In this document: positions 44,629-54,830 of the stretch, one piece after another
How positions within the stretch are numbered: the stretch's first letter is position 1
How the letters are laid out: the number at the start of each line of letters is the position of its first letter
NCBI RefSeq assembly: GCF_009911795.1
Contig: NZ_CP047898.1
Span: 4,650,001 to 4,714,000, forward strand
Reading direction: 5' to 3'
DNA length: 64,000 bases
Source: Pseudarthrobacter psychrotolerans
Lineage (GTDB): Bacteria > Actinomycetota > Actinomycetes > Actinomycetales > Micrococcaceae
Position numbers and translations under genes: made by a program
The notes under the pieces: model-generated
What the model was told of the DNA's origin: nothing
What the model saw: only the letters and a program-made list of their open reading frames with translations
Database searches by the model: none

Positions 44629-45598
44629 TGTAGTAGGTCTCTTCGATGACGCTTCCCCAGTACGGGCCGTACATCACAGGTTTCGGTGTGTAGCCGTAGC
44701 TGTTGATGGAGTTCTGGAAGCCGTCGGAGCCGGTGCCGATGAACCACGGACCGCCTGAAGAGCCGCCGGTCATGTCGCAGGGGATTCCCTGCGTGCCGAA
44801 CTGCGGGTTGGTCTTGTCCTTGGTGGCCGTGCCGGTGCAGCTCCAAAGCCGCTCGCCGTTGAAGGGATTGGCGGCGGGGTAGCCGTAGGAGGTGTACTGC
44901 AGGCCACGGGCTTCATTGAATGCCACGCCGGAGCCTCCGACGACGTTCTCCAGCAGCGCGCCGTCTGACCGCGGATTAAGCACCGCAAATCCGGTGTCGT
45001 AGCTGATGTCCCCACCCACGCTCCACTGGGTGGGCGTGAAGTACTCGGCGGCGCTCCAGGCGCCGTAGGGCGCCACCCCGTCCTTGTACTGGGGGACAAA
45101 AACGAAGTTGGTGGCGAACGCGCCGGGACCCTCGTTGAGGCAGTGCCCGGCCGTGGCCACGGTGCTCTTATTCCCGGAGGTTCTCTTATTCCCGGACGCA
45201 ACGGCGTTTCCGGAGCAGACGTAATTTTGGCCGCCAAGGGTGAAGAACACCTTACCGATGTGGGCTACCGGGTCTGCAGGCTGCGCGAGCGTGGGCTTGC
45301 CCGTGGTGCCTGTCACCTGGGTTTTAGGCCCCTTGAGCACGTCCGCCGCGCTGGATGATTTACCGCGTTCGAGCGCCTTGCCGGCCAGGACATCACCGGG
45401 AATCGCGGCGCGCATGCGGTCTGATGTCCAGTAGTCTGCCGCGCCGGTGCTGTCCGCCGTTGCGCGGGCAACCGACGGTACTGCTTTCTCATCCGACGTC
45501 GATGGGGCAGCATGTGCGCCCCCGGCGCCAGCCAGCGCAATTATGGCAGCTGCCGAAAGGCTCAGGAAGCTGGCAGCCAGGGAGCTGGTTCGCGTCAT
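44612..45598 (-). CDS. Secreted trypsin-like serine protease
   Basis: This 328-residue protein has a signal peptide (about 1-30, ending GGAHA), a propeptide with the motif YWTSDRMRAAIPG, and a chymotrypsin-fold domain with the triad His in VATAGHC, Asp in ISYDTGFA and Ser in DMTGGSSGGPW. The pattern resembles glutamyl-endopeptidase-like extracellular proteases. A tandem SGNKRT/SGNKST just before the catalytic His comes from an 18-base duplication (45165-45196). It is expected to act outside the cell. The start has no strong competitor. Confidence 0.92.
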   Translation of the reverse strand: MTRTSSLAASFLSLSAAAIIALAGAGGAHAAPSTSDEKAVPSVARATADSTGAADYWTSDRMRAAIPGDVLAGKALERGKSSSAADVLKGPKTQVTGTTGKPTLAQPADPVAHIGKVFFTLGGQNYVCSGNAVASGNKRTSGNKSTVATAGHCLNEGPGAFATNFVFVPQYKDGVAPYGAWSAAEYFTPTQWSVGGDISYDTGFAVLNPRSDGALLENVVGGSGVAFNEARGLQYTSYGYPAANPFNGERLWSCTGTATKDKTNPQFGTQGIPCDMTGGSSGGPWFIGTGSDGFQNSINSYGYTPKPVMYGPYWGSVIEETYYSAAAA

Positions 45599-45732
45599 TA
45601 TTGTCCTGTCTAAACCGGGTGGAGGGGGCCCGGGACGGCCCGCCGCGTGACCCCTAGAACCTATCGACGTATGACAAGTTTGTAAATAGGAGTGACGTGT
45701 CGGGTAGGGGCCCCGGCGGCCGTCCGTGATGG

Positions 45733-45779
45733 CCCTTTGGCGGCCGCTCTGGCATTAGCGGCCGCCAAAGGGTATTTTT
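45733..45779 (+). terminator. Strong intrinsic terminator without an obvious upstream gene
   Basis: A perfect 16-bp stem (45733-45748 with 45757-45772, 8-base loop) is followed by TATTTTTCT. Orientation is plus strand, but no plus-strand gene precedes it between purH and here. It may end an unannotated short RNA. Confidence 0.8.
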
Positions 45780-45838
45780 CTCTATACAGTTACACGTCCG
45801 ATCTGGGCTCCGGACTCTCAGCGAATTGGGGTCCAATC

Positions 45839-46066
45839 GTGATTGCTTTCTGGAAGTCCGCCAAAAGGTCCACCGTCAACGGCAGGCATGTTACAGCTGA
45901 TGGGGGCGGCCACAGTGCCTCCCCGGACATCGAGGCCTACGCCGCAGCCCTGCAGCTACGTGACGTCGACCCTGTCCATTCGTTCACAGCCACCGAAGAG
46001 CTGCGCCGCCAGGACCCCAAATACGTCCAGCTCTGGCCCAGTGACATTCCCCACAAACGGCGCTGA
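45839..46066 (+). CDS. Small hypothetical protein
   Basis: From a GTG at 45839 the frame gives a 75-residue soluble protein (IAFWKSAKRSTVNGRHVTAD, later SFTATEELRRQDPKYVQLWP). I do not recognise a family. The frame is open further upstream, but that part crosses the terminator at 45733, so the later start is preferred. A weak GGGG lies about 7 bases upstream. Codon use fits the neighbourhood. It is followed by a 228-base gap that must hold the icd promoter. Confidence 0.5.
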   Translation: MIAFWKSAKRSTVNGRHVTADGGGHSASPDIEAYAAALQLRDVDPVHSFTATEELRRQDPKYVQLWPSDIPHKRR

Positions 46067-46246
46067 CCTGATCCTCACCTGCGCCGTTGGCTCCCGGAGG
46101 TAAAGCGCGATGGCGGCTGGCCGCCCGGGGTGCGCACCGCCGTCGGGCGTTCTGGCGAGCCCCAATCCGCTGTAATGCAGGGCCGTCCGGCCGCCCCGGT
46201 ACGGTTCAAAGCCCTGTCCTCGGGTAAGTTAGGGGTGGTGAAATAG

Positions 46247-48514
<2,268 letters not shown>

Positions 48515-48530
48515 GCGGCACCGAACGCTA

Positions 48531-48568
48531 AGAGGCGGCGCCCCGGGAAACCGGGGCGCCGCCTCTTT
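48531..48568 (+). terminator. Terminator of icd
   Basis: A perfect 16-bp stem (48531-48546 with 48551-48566) with a GAAA tetraloop, followed by TTTC, 17 bases after the icd stop. Confidence 0.93.
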
Positions 48569-48634
48569 CGTCCAGTCGACCCACGGGATAAAGCGCGGGT
48601 GGGTTAAAACCTGGCCTTGCAGTGCGTCTGCCCG

Positions 48635-49132
48635 TCAGCCGCCGTCGTTGCCTTTGCCTTTGTTTCCTTTGCCTTGATCAGACGACGGAGATGCCGGGGC
48701 GGGGGCCTCCTTCGCGGCCTGAGCTGCAGCGGCGTCCGCCTCTGCCTGCTTTTGTGCCGCGGCCGCGTCCTGCGCGGCCTTCGCTGCTGCGGCGTCGGCC
48801 ACGGTCTTGGCCGCCGTCAGGTCTGCGCGGACAGCAGTGGCGGCCGCCGTGATGCTGCGCCGGCGTTCTTCCGAAACCTGTCCGTTCCGCACGGCGGACG
48901 CAAGATCGGCCTCAAGGCTATCCACGGCTGCCAGTCCGCCGGTCAGGTCATTGACGGCTGCAGCCTGGCTGACGCCGAGGACCCTTTCCTGGAGTTGGCT
49001 GGCGCTATCACGTTGCAGGCCGGTCCCTGCGGGACCGCACCCGGCCACGGAACCGGCGAGCAGAAGTGCTGCTGCAGCCGTCAGGCCTTTGGCAGCCGCG
49101 GCACGCCAGCGGTCGCTTTGCGGACGGCTCAT
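48635..49132 (-). CDS. Lipoprotein with Ala-rich coiled coil, coupled to the kinase
   Basis: This 165-residue protein has a lipoprotein signal sequence (AAAALLLAGSVAGC, Cys near residue 32), a helical region (SQLQERVLGVSQAAAVNDL, then an Ala/Lys/Asp-rich stretch likely to coil) and a Gly/Lys-rich tail (GKGNKGKGNDGG). It would be anchored on the outer face of the membrane. Its ATG overlaps the stop of the upstream kinase (4 bases), so it is probably a partner or input for that kinase. No family is recognised beyond this. Confidence 0.8.
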   Translation of the reverse strand: MSRPQSDRWRAAAAKGLTAAAALLLAGSVAGCGPAGTGLQRDSASQLQERVLGVSQAAAVNDLTGGLAAVDSLEADLASAVRNGQVSEERRRSITAAATAVRADLTAAKTVADAAAAKAAQDAAAAQKQAEADAAAAQAAKEAPAPASPSSDQGKGNKGKGNDGG

Positions 49133-50343
49133 GGTTCCACGCTCTCCTGGAGTTCCTTGAGGTGGTCACCCAAGGTGCCGGTGACGGCAGGGTAAGGAAC
49201 GACGTCGGGCGTTGGCTGAGGCGCCAGGCTGAAGGTCAGCGCCGTTGCGGCTGCTCCAGCGGCCAACAAGCCCAACGCGGTGACCGTCCAGAACCGCTTT
49301 CCGGCGTGGCGGAGACGGGACCAGTCCGGGACCCCGCCGAGTGCGCCGGAACCGCGGGTGACGTCCGGTTGGCTTGTGCCGGCCCGGTGCACGGGCAAAT
49401 CTGATTCAGAGGTGATGGCGATGGACGGCGGCCTGAACGGCATGGCCGGTAGCACTCGGGTGGTCTCCGGGGCGAGCTCACCCGGCGCGGACACCGGTGA
49501 CACCAGGGCCTGACGCAGAGCGGATTCAACGTCTGCCGCAGCAGGACGTTCCAGTGGTTCGACGGCAGTCATGGAGCGGATCAAATCAGCCCACTCCGCA
49601 GTCAGGTCCGCCGGGATCTTCGGTGGGCGGTGCAACCTCGCCACTGCGGATTCAACCGCGCTGCCCGGGAACTCAACAGTTTGCTTGACGCATTCCAGGA
49701 GTACCAGACCCAGCGAGTAGATATCAGTGGCGGGTGACAAGGGGGACCCCATGGCCTGCTCCGGACTGAGATACGCGGCCGTGCCCACCATGGTTCCCGT
49801 GGCGGTCAGCCGGGCTGAATCCGCCATCCTGGCGATGCCAAAATCCGTGAGTTTGGGCCGCCAAGGTTCGCCCGGACGGATCTGCACCAGCAGGATGTTC
49901 CCGGGCTTGATGTCACGGTGGATGATGCCCAGGCTGTGCACGTAGGCCAGTGCGTCAGCAACGCCTGCCCCGATGACTGCAAGCTCGTCCAAGGGAACTG
50001 CACTATGCCTGATCCGGCTGCGGAGGTCCTGCCCCTCCACAAGTTCCATGGTCAGGAACGGGCGAGGTTCGTCCAGGACGCGCGTATCGATCCCTGCGTC
50101 GAACAGCGTGACCAGGCTGGGATGGTTGAGCGTTGCCAGCAGTTGGATTTCGGCTTCCTGGCGCTTGAGCTCATTGGCATCCGGTGCCTGTGGAGCAAAG
50201 AGCTTGAGGGCGACGTCCCTGCCCAGGTTTTCGTCCCGGGCCCGGTAGACGGATGACATGCCGCCGCGGCCGATCACCTCTGCTAGCCGATACCGTCCGC
50301 CGAGCACGTCATTCCTGATGGAGCTAGGCGAATCCGCCACCAT
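49129..50343 (-). CDS. Serine/threonine protein kinase, PknB-like
   Basis: The 404-residue protein has a Hanks-type kinase domain (about 15-275): YRLAEVIGRGGMSSVYRA (Gly loop), ALKLF (Lys), HRDIKPGNILL (catalytic loop), TDFGIARMADS (Asp-Phe-Gly), ATGTMVGTAAYLSPEQA (activation loop to APE-like). A juxtamembrane linker is followed by one helix (about 360-382) and a very short outer segment (about 22 residues) lacking PASTA repeats. The start at 50343 has GGAGGAA 5-8 bases upstream. The coupled lipoprotein may replace the missing sensor domain. Confidence 0.92.
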   Translation of the reverse strand: MVADSPSSIRNDVLGGRYRLAEVIGRGGMSSVYRARDENLGRDVALKLFAPQAPDANELKRQEAEIQLLATLNHPSLVTLFDAGIDTRVLDEPRPFLTMELVEGQDLRSRIRHSAVPLDELAVIGAGVADALAYVHSLGIIHRDIKPGNILLVQIRPGEPWRPKLTDFGIARMADSARLTATGTMVGTAAYLSPEQAMGSPLSPATDIYSLGLVLLECVKQTVEFPGSAVESAVARLHRPPKIPADLTAEWADLIRSMTAVEPLERPAAADVESALRQALVSPVSAPGELAPETTRVLPAMPFRPPSIAITSESDLPVHRAGTSQPDVTRGSGALGGVPDWSRLRHAGKRFWTVTALGLLAAGAAATALTFSLAPQPTPDVVPYPAVTGTLGDHLKELQESVEP

Positions 50344-50611
50344 GACAAGTTCCTCCCGGTGCGCTGCGGCACTATTCTTCCTCAATAATACCGGCCGGTA
50401 GGGCATCCACGAAGCCGTCTGCCGGCATGCCGACGGCCCGGATGGGAAGTCATGGGGACTTTCCCAGCCGGACCTCCGGTCACAAGGACAAGTGCTGGTA
50501 ATTGAGTTCTCCGGTGGCCACCTCCTCAGGGAAAGGCTGGCTAGGCCGCGAACGGCGGAGCCGGTGCGTTGTCGGTTCTAGGCGTGGCGGTCTGCTATGT
50601 GCGGGGTCCGC

Positions 50612-51826
50612 TTATGCCTTCCGGCGCCGTTTGAGAATCAGCAGCCCGGCAAGCAGCAGGACGAAGGCCACGGGGATCAGTGAAGCATCCATGCCCGTCT
50701 TGGCCAGAGTGGTGGTGCCGCCCTGGCCCGTGCTGTTGCCCGTGGTGGTGCCGATGGTGCTTACCGCAGCCGTTACGGAACCGGTGGTGGTGCCGGCGGG
50801 AACAACGGTGATACCGGTCGTGTCTGATCCCGTGGTGCCGGTAGTTCCGGTTCCCGGATCGGTGGTGTCAGTGCCGCCTGTTGTGCCTGTTCCTGGGTCC
50901 GTCGTGTCAGTGCCGGGCGTTTCCGTACCGGGGGTTTCAGTACCCGGGGTTCCACAGCCGTCGGTTCCGCCGCCGATGATGACGCATGCATCAAGACCAA
51001 CATTTGCATCATTAAGGACGCCGGACGTGTCCAGGCCCAGATCTACGTCAACCGCAGCGTCGGGGCCGCCGAGGAGGTTGTCGCCGAGGACGCCATCACC
51101 GAGTCCGAGGCCTAGGTCAATGTCGGCTAAGACGTCGGCCGTGGTGCCGTTGCCGTTCGTGCTGCCGAGGAGGTTGTTGCCGAGGTTGACGTCGACCACT
51201 GCGGCGACGTCGGCACTGGTGCCGTTGCCGTTCGCGCTGCCGACGTTAACGTCGACCACAGCGGCGACCTCAGCGGTGGTGTCCGTTCCGCTGCCGTTAG
51301 TGCTGCCGAGGAGGCCATTGCCGAGGCCAAGGTTTAAGTCGGCCACAGCGGCGACCTCAGCGGTGGTGCCGTCCGTGCCGGTACCCCCTGTGCTGCCGAG
51401 GAGGCCGTCGCCGAGGCCGAGGTTGACGTCGACCACTGCGGCAACGTCGGCAGTGGTGCCGTCCGTGCCGGTACCCCCTGTGCTGCCGAGGAGGCCGTCG
51501 CCGAGGCCGAGATTGATGTCAGCGGCTGCGGCAACGTCAGCGGTGGTGGTGTCCGTTCCGCTGCCGATAGTGCTGCCGAGGAGGCCGTTGCCGAGGCCAA
51601 GGTTCACGTCGAGCACAGCAGCGACATCCGAAGTGTCCGACTGCGTTGGGCCACCCAGCAGGCCCAACGACGTCGTGTCAACGGATGCCGCGGCTGAGAC
51701 CAGGGCGGATGCGGAAAGGTCCGGCCCGTTCGTTGTGTCCGCGGCACTGGCTGCGGTGGCGCCGAAGGCCAATAGCCCGCCGGCAAAGAGGGTGCTGAGC
51801 AGCCCCCTGCGAAGGTTGCAATTCAT
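50612..51826 (-). CDS. Repeat-rich surface protein with LAXTG sorting signal
   Basis: This 404-residue protein has a signal peptide (1-28), then about eight tandem units of ~30 residues, the best at 67-186 (core DVAAVVDVNLGLGDGLLGS, spacing exactly 30). A Thr/Gly/Pro linker (290-335) follows, then LAKTG at 374-378, a membrane helix and RRRKA, a classic cell-wall anchor. LAXTG is the signal of class E sortases in actinobacteria; no sortase gene is in the window. The repeats are near identical at DNA level (59 bases shared between 51363-51421 and 51453-51511). Adhesion or a wall-layer role is guesswork. Confidence 0.88.
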   Translation of the reverse strand: MNCNLRRGLLSTLFAGGLLAFGATAASAADTTNGPDLSASALVSAAASVDTTSLGLLGGPTQSDTSDVAAVLDVNLGLGNGLLGSTIGSGTDTTTADVAAAADINLGLGDGLLGSTGGTGTDGTTADVAAVVDVNLGLGDGLLGSTGGTGTDGTTAEVAAVADLNLGLGNGLLGSTNGSGTDTTAEVAAVVDVNVGSANGNGTSADVAAVVDVNLGNNLLGSTNGNGTTADVLADIDLGLGLGDGVLGDNLLGGPDAAVDVDLGLDTSGVLNDANVGLDACVIIGGGTDGCGTPGTETPGTETPGTDTTDPGTGTTGGTDTTDPGTGTTGTTGSDTTGITVVPAGTTTGSVTAAVSTIGTTTGNSTGQGGTTTLAKTGMDASLIPVAFVLLLAGLLILKRRRKA

Positions 51827-51913
51827 GATGATGTCTCCTGAGAAGTTGATGTGGGGCGCTGGTCAGCGCCTTGAGGCCGTGTTCTGCCCATGAAGAAGGA
51901 CAGGACGGCTCAA

Positions 51914-52834
51914 CTAGTCAGGAGAGGAACCGGGGTCGAATGACACCGGTGAAGGGGCGTGCTCAGATGATCCGCTGATGGGGAAGGATCCCTTGTGCGG
52001 CAGGTTGAAATCGAAGTCTTCCAGCCACGCTGCCGAGCCTGATGGGCCGGAGGACGAAGCGCCGCTCCCGGCTCCCGAAGCAGGTCCGGCCGGTGCCGGA
52101 GCCGGAGGCGTGGAAGGGTCGGCTGTCCAGGGGCCTTCTGCGTGGGCGGCGTGCATTTCCGTACCGGCCGGGACCGGAAGCGGCGACAGTCCATCGACCT
52201 TAAGCGAGTTCTCGGAAGTGCCGGGGGAGTCTGCGGTGGCATCAGCTGTGTGGCCTGCAGCAGCTGTTGCTGCACCTGGCGCGTCCGTGACGGTCGAGAG
52301 ATCGCCGGTAACGGCAATCTCTTCAAGCGGCAACAGCGCAGGCAGCGTGACCGGTGAGGACGGAACGGTCGTATCTACGAGATCCACTACGGGCCGCAAC
52401 ACAGGCGCAAGAACGGGTGCGGCATCGGTGAGTGGAGGGGCAATGGTCTCAACAAGGTCATCTGCGGCCGTATCCACCGCTGCGGCAACCGGGACAGCCA
52501 GGGCCGTGACGGTGCCGGCTGGAACAACGGTCTTCACGACAGGAACCGCGGCGATCAGTTGATCCGCAGTGCCTGCCACACGGCCCACTATGGGCTGCAG
52601 GAGTCCGGTAGGTGAAGTAGCCGGCGACGCCGCATCAAGTATGGGAGAGACGGCACCGGTCGACGGTGCTGTCTGGGATGAAACGGATGACGTAAGGCCA
52701 CCCAGAAGGGATCCGGACTCTCTTGACGAGTCTGCCGTTGCGGCGGAAGCGGAAAGCGTCAGCCAGGTAGCGGTCACCGCACCTGCGAGGAGAAGCGGCC
52801 GGAGCGCACGCCACGGCGATCGAACTGTAGCCAT
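51914..52834 (-). CDS. Secreted hypothetical protein
   Basis: This 306-residue protein has a signal peptide (PWRALRPLLLAGAVTATW region, ending near ATADS) and then a low-complexity, Val/Pro/Ala/Thr-rich chain (VPVVKTVVPAGTVTALAVPV and similar). The C-terminus is Gly/Ser-rich, without LAXTG or a membrane helix, so it should be released. The start at 52834 (MATVRSPW) follows the pattern of the signal peptide. It is read in the same direction as the LAXTG protein, 87 bases upstream of it. A ~190-base AT-rich gap upstream of it contains the probable promoter. Confidence 0.75.
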   Translation of the reverse strand: MATVRSPWRALRPLLLAGAVTATWLTLSASAATADSSRESGSLLGGLTSSVSSQTAPSTGAVSPILDAASPATSPTGLLQPIVGRVAGTADQLIAAVPVVKTVVPAGTVTALAVPVAAAVDTAADDLVETIAPPLTDAAPVLAPVLRPVVDLVDTTVPSSPVTLPALLPLEEIAVTGDLSTVTDAPGAATAAAGHTADATADSPGTSENSLKVDGLSPLPVPAGTEMHAAHAEGPWTADPSTPPAPAPAGPASGAGSGASSSGPSGSAAWLEDFDFNLPHKGSFPISGSSEHAPSPVSFDPGSSPD

Positions 52835-53027
52835 GCGTACCACCCCCAAGTACCGTTGAGACCTACGGTTTCATCAGCGTAAGACTGCCGCGTCTAGCAA
52901 GTCTAGGGAAATGGAAAATAAATCCAGCAAACTTACTAATTTGTCACCCCATCATCGATAACGGCGATAGAACTGTCAAACATGTTTACAAAAAAGTCAC
53001 AGCCGTGGGGGGAGGGAATCCGGTCAT

Positions 53028-54104
53028 TCAGTGGGCATCGTTCGGGTAGCTGACGCCCAGCTGCCCGCGCACTCCGTCAAAGAGCCGCATGGTCTTGATG
53101 GAATCCTCCAGCGGCATAACGGGACTCTCGGTGAGACCCTGCTGGATGCAGCGGGTCACCTCCCGTAGTTCGTACGTGTAGCCGATGCCCACGACGTCGA
53201 ACGTCTCCGTGCGGAGCCCTTCCCGGCCGATGCCGATCACGAGCTCCCGCGGGTTGTTGATGGACCCCACACTCTGGAGATAGCCCAGGCTGCCCGCCAC
53301 CGTTGCGGTCCTTGGACCGTATGCCAGGAGGGAGGACGTCAGCTGGGCCTGGGCGCCATGGTTGTAGCCGAGCGTCAGGGCGTTCTGGGCGTCCACGCCG
53401 TCGTCATTGATAAAGCCTGTGGCACTGACAGTCTGCGGGTACCCCAGCGTACCCACCGCCCACAGCAGCGGGTAGACCGAGATGTCCAGGAGGGCGCCGC
53501 CACCGTCCGGCCTGGCCCACAGCCTGGACGTCGGGGAATAGGGTGCGGGAAAACCCAGGTCAGCGGTCACCCAGTGCACGTCCCCGAGCTCTCCGGACGC
53601 GGCAATCTCGAACGCCCGCTGCATGCCCGGGAGGAAGCGGGACCACACTGCCTCCATGAGGAAGAGCTTCCGTTCCCGGGCAAGCGCGACGAGCTCGCTC
53701 GCTTCCCTCGAATTGATGGTGAACGCCTTTTCGCACAGGACGTGCTTGCCTGCATTGAGCGCATCGAGCACAATCTCGTGGTGCTGGGCGTGCGGTGTGG
53801 CGACGTAGACAACGTCCACCGACTCATCGGCGAGCAGCCGCTGGTAGCCGGGCACGCCGTCGTCGTCCCCGTCGCCGTACGCCTTGGCGAAACCGTAGTC
53901 CGCCGCGAATGTCTCCGCGGTGCCCTGCGAGCGGGAACTGACGGCATGGAGCTCGGCGTCGGGAAGCAGCGCCAGGTCCTGCGACACCGATCGAGCGATC
54001 CCGCCGGTAGCTATGACGCCCCACCGCAGGTGTTTTCCGGTGGCGGACCGGGGATCCTGATCGGACTGACTGGACAGCCACGGCGTGGCAATGTGCGCGC
54101 TCAT
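53028..54104 (-). CDS. Gfo/Idh/MocA-family oxidoreductase
   Basis: This 358-residue enzyme has a Rossmann motif (LRWGVIATGGIARSVSQDLA), HAVSSRSQGTAETFAADYG, VDVVYVATPHAQHHEIVLDALNAGKHVLCEK and a two-domain C-terminal fold. Family members oxidise or reduce sugars, inositols or related alcohols with NAD(P). The usual EKP reads EKA (CEKAFTIN). The start at 54104 has AGAGGA about 9 bases upstream. Substrate is unknown. It lies 34 bases after the ABC ATPase stop but is not clearly related to it. Confidence 0.9.
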   Translation of the reverse strand: MSAHIATPWLSSQSDQDPRSATGKHLRWGVIATGGIARSVSQDLALLPDAELHAVSSRSQGTAETFAADYGFAKAYGDGDDDGVPGYQRLLADESVDVVYVATPHAQHHEIVLDALNAGKHVLCEKAFTINSREASELVALARERKLFLMEAVWSRFLPGMQRAFEIAASGELGDVHWVTADLGFPAPYSPTSRLWARPDGGGALLDISVYPLLWAVGTLGYPQTVSATGFINDDGVDAQNALTLGYNHGAQAQLTSSLLAYGPRTATVAGSLGYLQSVGSINNPRELVIGIGREGLRTETFDVVGIGYTYELREVTRCIQQGLTESPVMPLEDSIKTMRLFDGVRGQLGVSYPNDAH

Positions 54105-54138
54105 GGTGCCCATCCTCTCATTCAGACCAGTGCGGGCG

Positions 54139-54828
54139 TCAGACCACGGCCCGCACCGGTTCCTCCGTGAGCCTGCCCTGCTGGAGCCTGAAGCGGCGGT
54201 CCGTCTTGTTGGCCAGCGCCCGGTCATGCGTGACCACGAGGATAGTGGTGTTGTGGTCACGGCTGAGGGCGCTGAGCAGTTCGATGATGTGATCACCCGT
54301 CTGCTCATCGAGGTTGCCGGTGGGCTCGTCCGCGAGGATCAGCTTGGGCTCGTTGGCCAGCGCCCGGGCGATCGCCACGCGCTGCTGCTCGCCGCCGGAG
54401 AGCCGGTTGATGCGCCGCACCTGCTTCTCCGGGTCCAGCTGCACCTGCTCCAGGAGGTCCGCGGCCCGCTGCCGCCGCTCCGCCTTGCGCACACCGGCGA
54501 ACTCCATGGGCAGCATGACGTTGTCCAGAGCGGAAAGATTCGGGATGAGGTTGAACTGCTGGAAAACGAAGCCGATGTCCCGGCGCCGGTACTCGGTCAG
54601 CTTGCCGTCCGGCATGCCGGCCAGGCTCACGCCGTTGACGACGACGTCTCCGCTGGTGGGTTTATCCAGCGCACCGAGGAGGGACAACAGTGTGCTCTTG
54701 CCGCTGCCGCTCTTGCCGACGATGGACGCGATCGTGCCCTGCTCAAGCTCGAAACTTACGTCGTTGACCGGCTTGATGGTGCGGTCACCGGAGTTGAAAG
54801 TGCGGACCAGGTTTTTGACTTCGATCAT
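54139..54828 (-). CDS. ABC transporter ATP-binding protein, MacB/LolD type
   Basis: This 229-residue ATPase has Walker A (IVGKSGSGKSTLLSLLGAL), the signature LSGGEQQRVAIARAL, Walker B LILADEPTGNLDEQTG and VVTHDRALA. The NLD motif is typical of the MacB/LolD/FtsE group that powers mechanotransmission or lipid/drug efflux with FtsX-like permeases. It is read two bases after the permease stop, so the two form one unit. Confidence 0.94.
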   Translation of the reverse strand: MIEVKNLVRTFNSGDRTIKPVNDVSFELEQGTIASIVGKSGSGKSTLLSLLGALDKPTSGDVVVNGVSLAGMPDGKLTEYRRRDIGFVFQQFNLIPNLSALDNVMLPMEFAGVRKAERRQRAADLLEQVQLDPEKQVRRINRLSGGEQQRVAIARALANEPKLILADEPTGNLDEQTGDHIIELLSALSRDHNTTILVVTHDRALANKTDRRFRLQQGRLTEEPVRAVV

Positions 54829-54830
54829 GG

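Noticed and set aside
51333..51602. Regularly spaced DNA repeats as a CRISPR array
   Set aside because: The repeats are in frame, 90 bases in period, and encode the protein repeats; there are no spacers and no cas genes.
50502..51893. A 463-codon plus-strand open frame opposite the LAXTG protein
   Set aside because: It is the antisense of the repetitive surface protein; its Val/Ser/Thr-rich composition mirrors the repeats, and it has no signal or domain.
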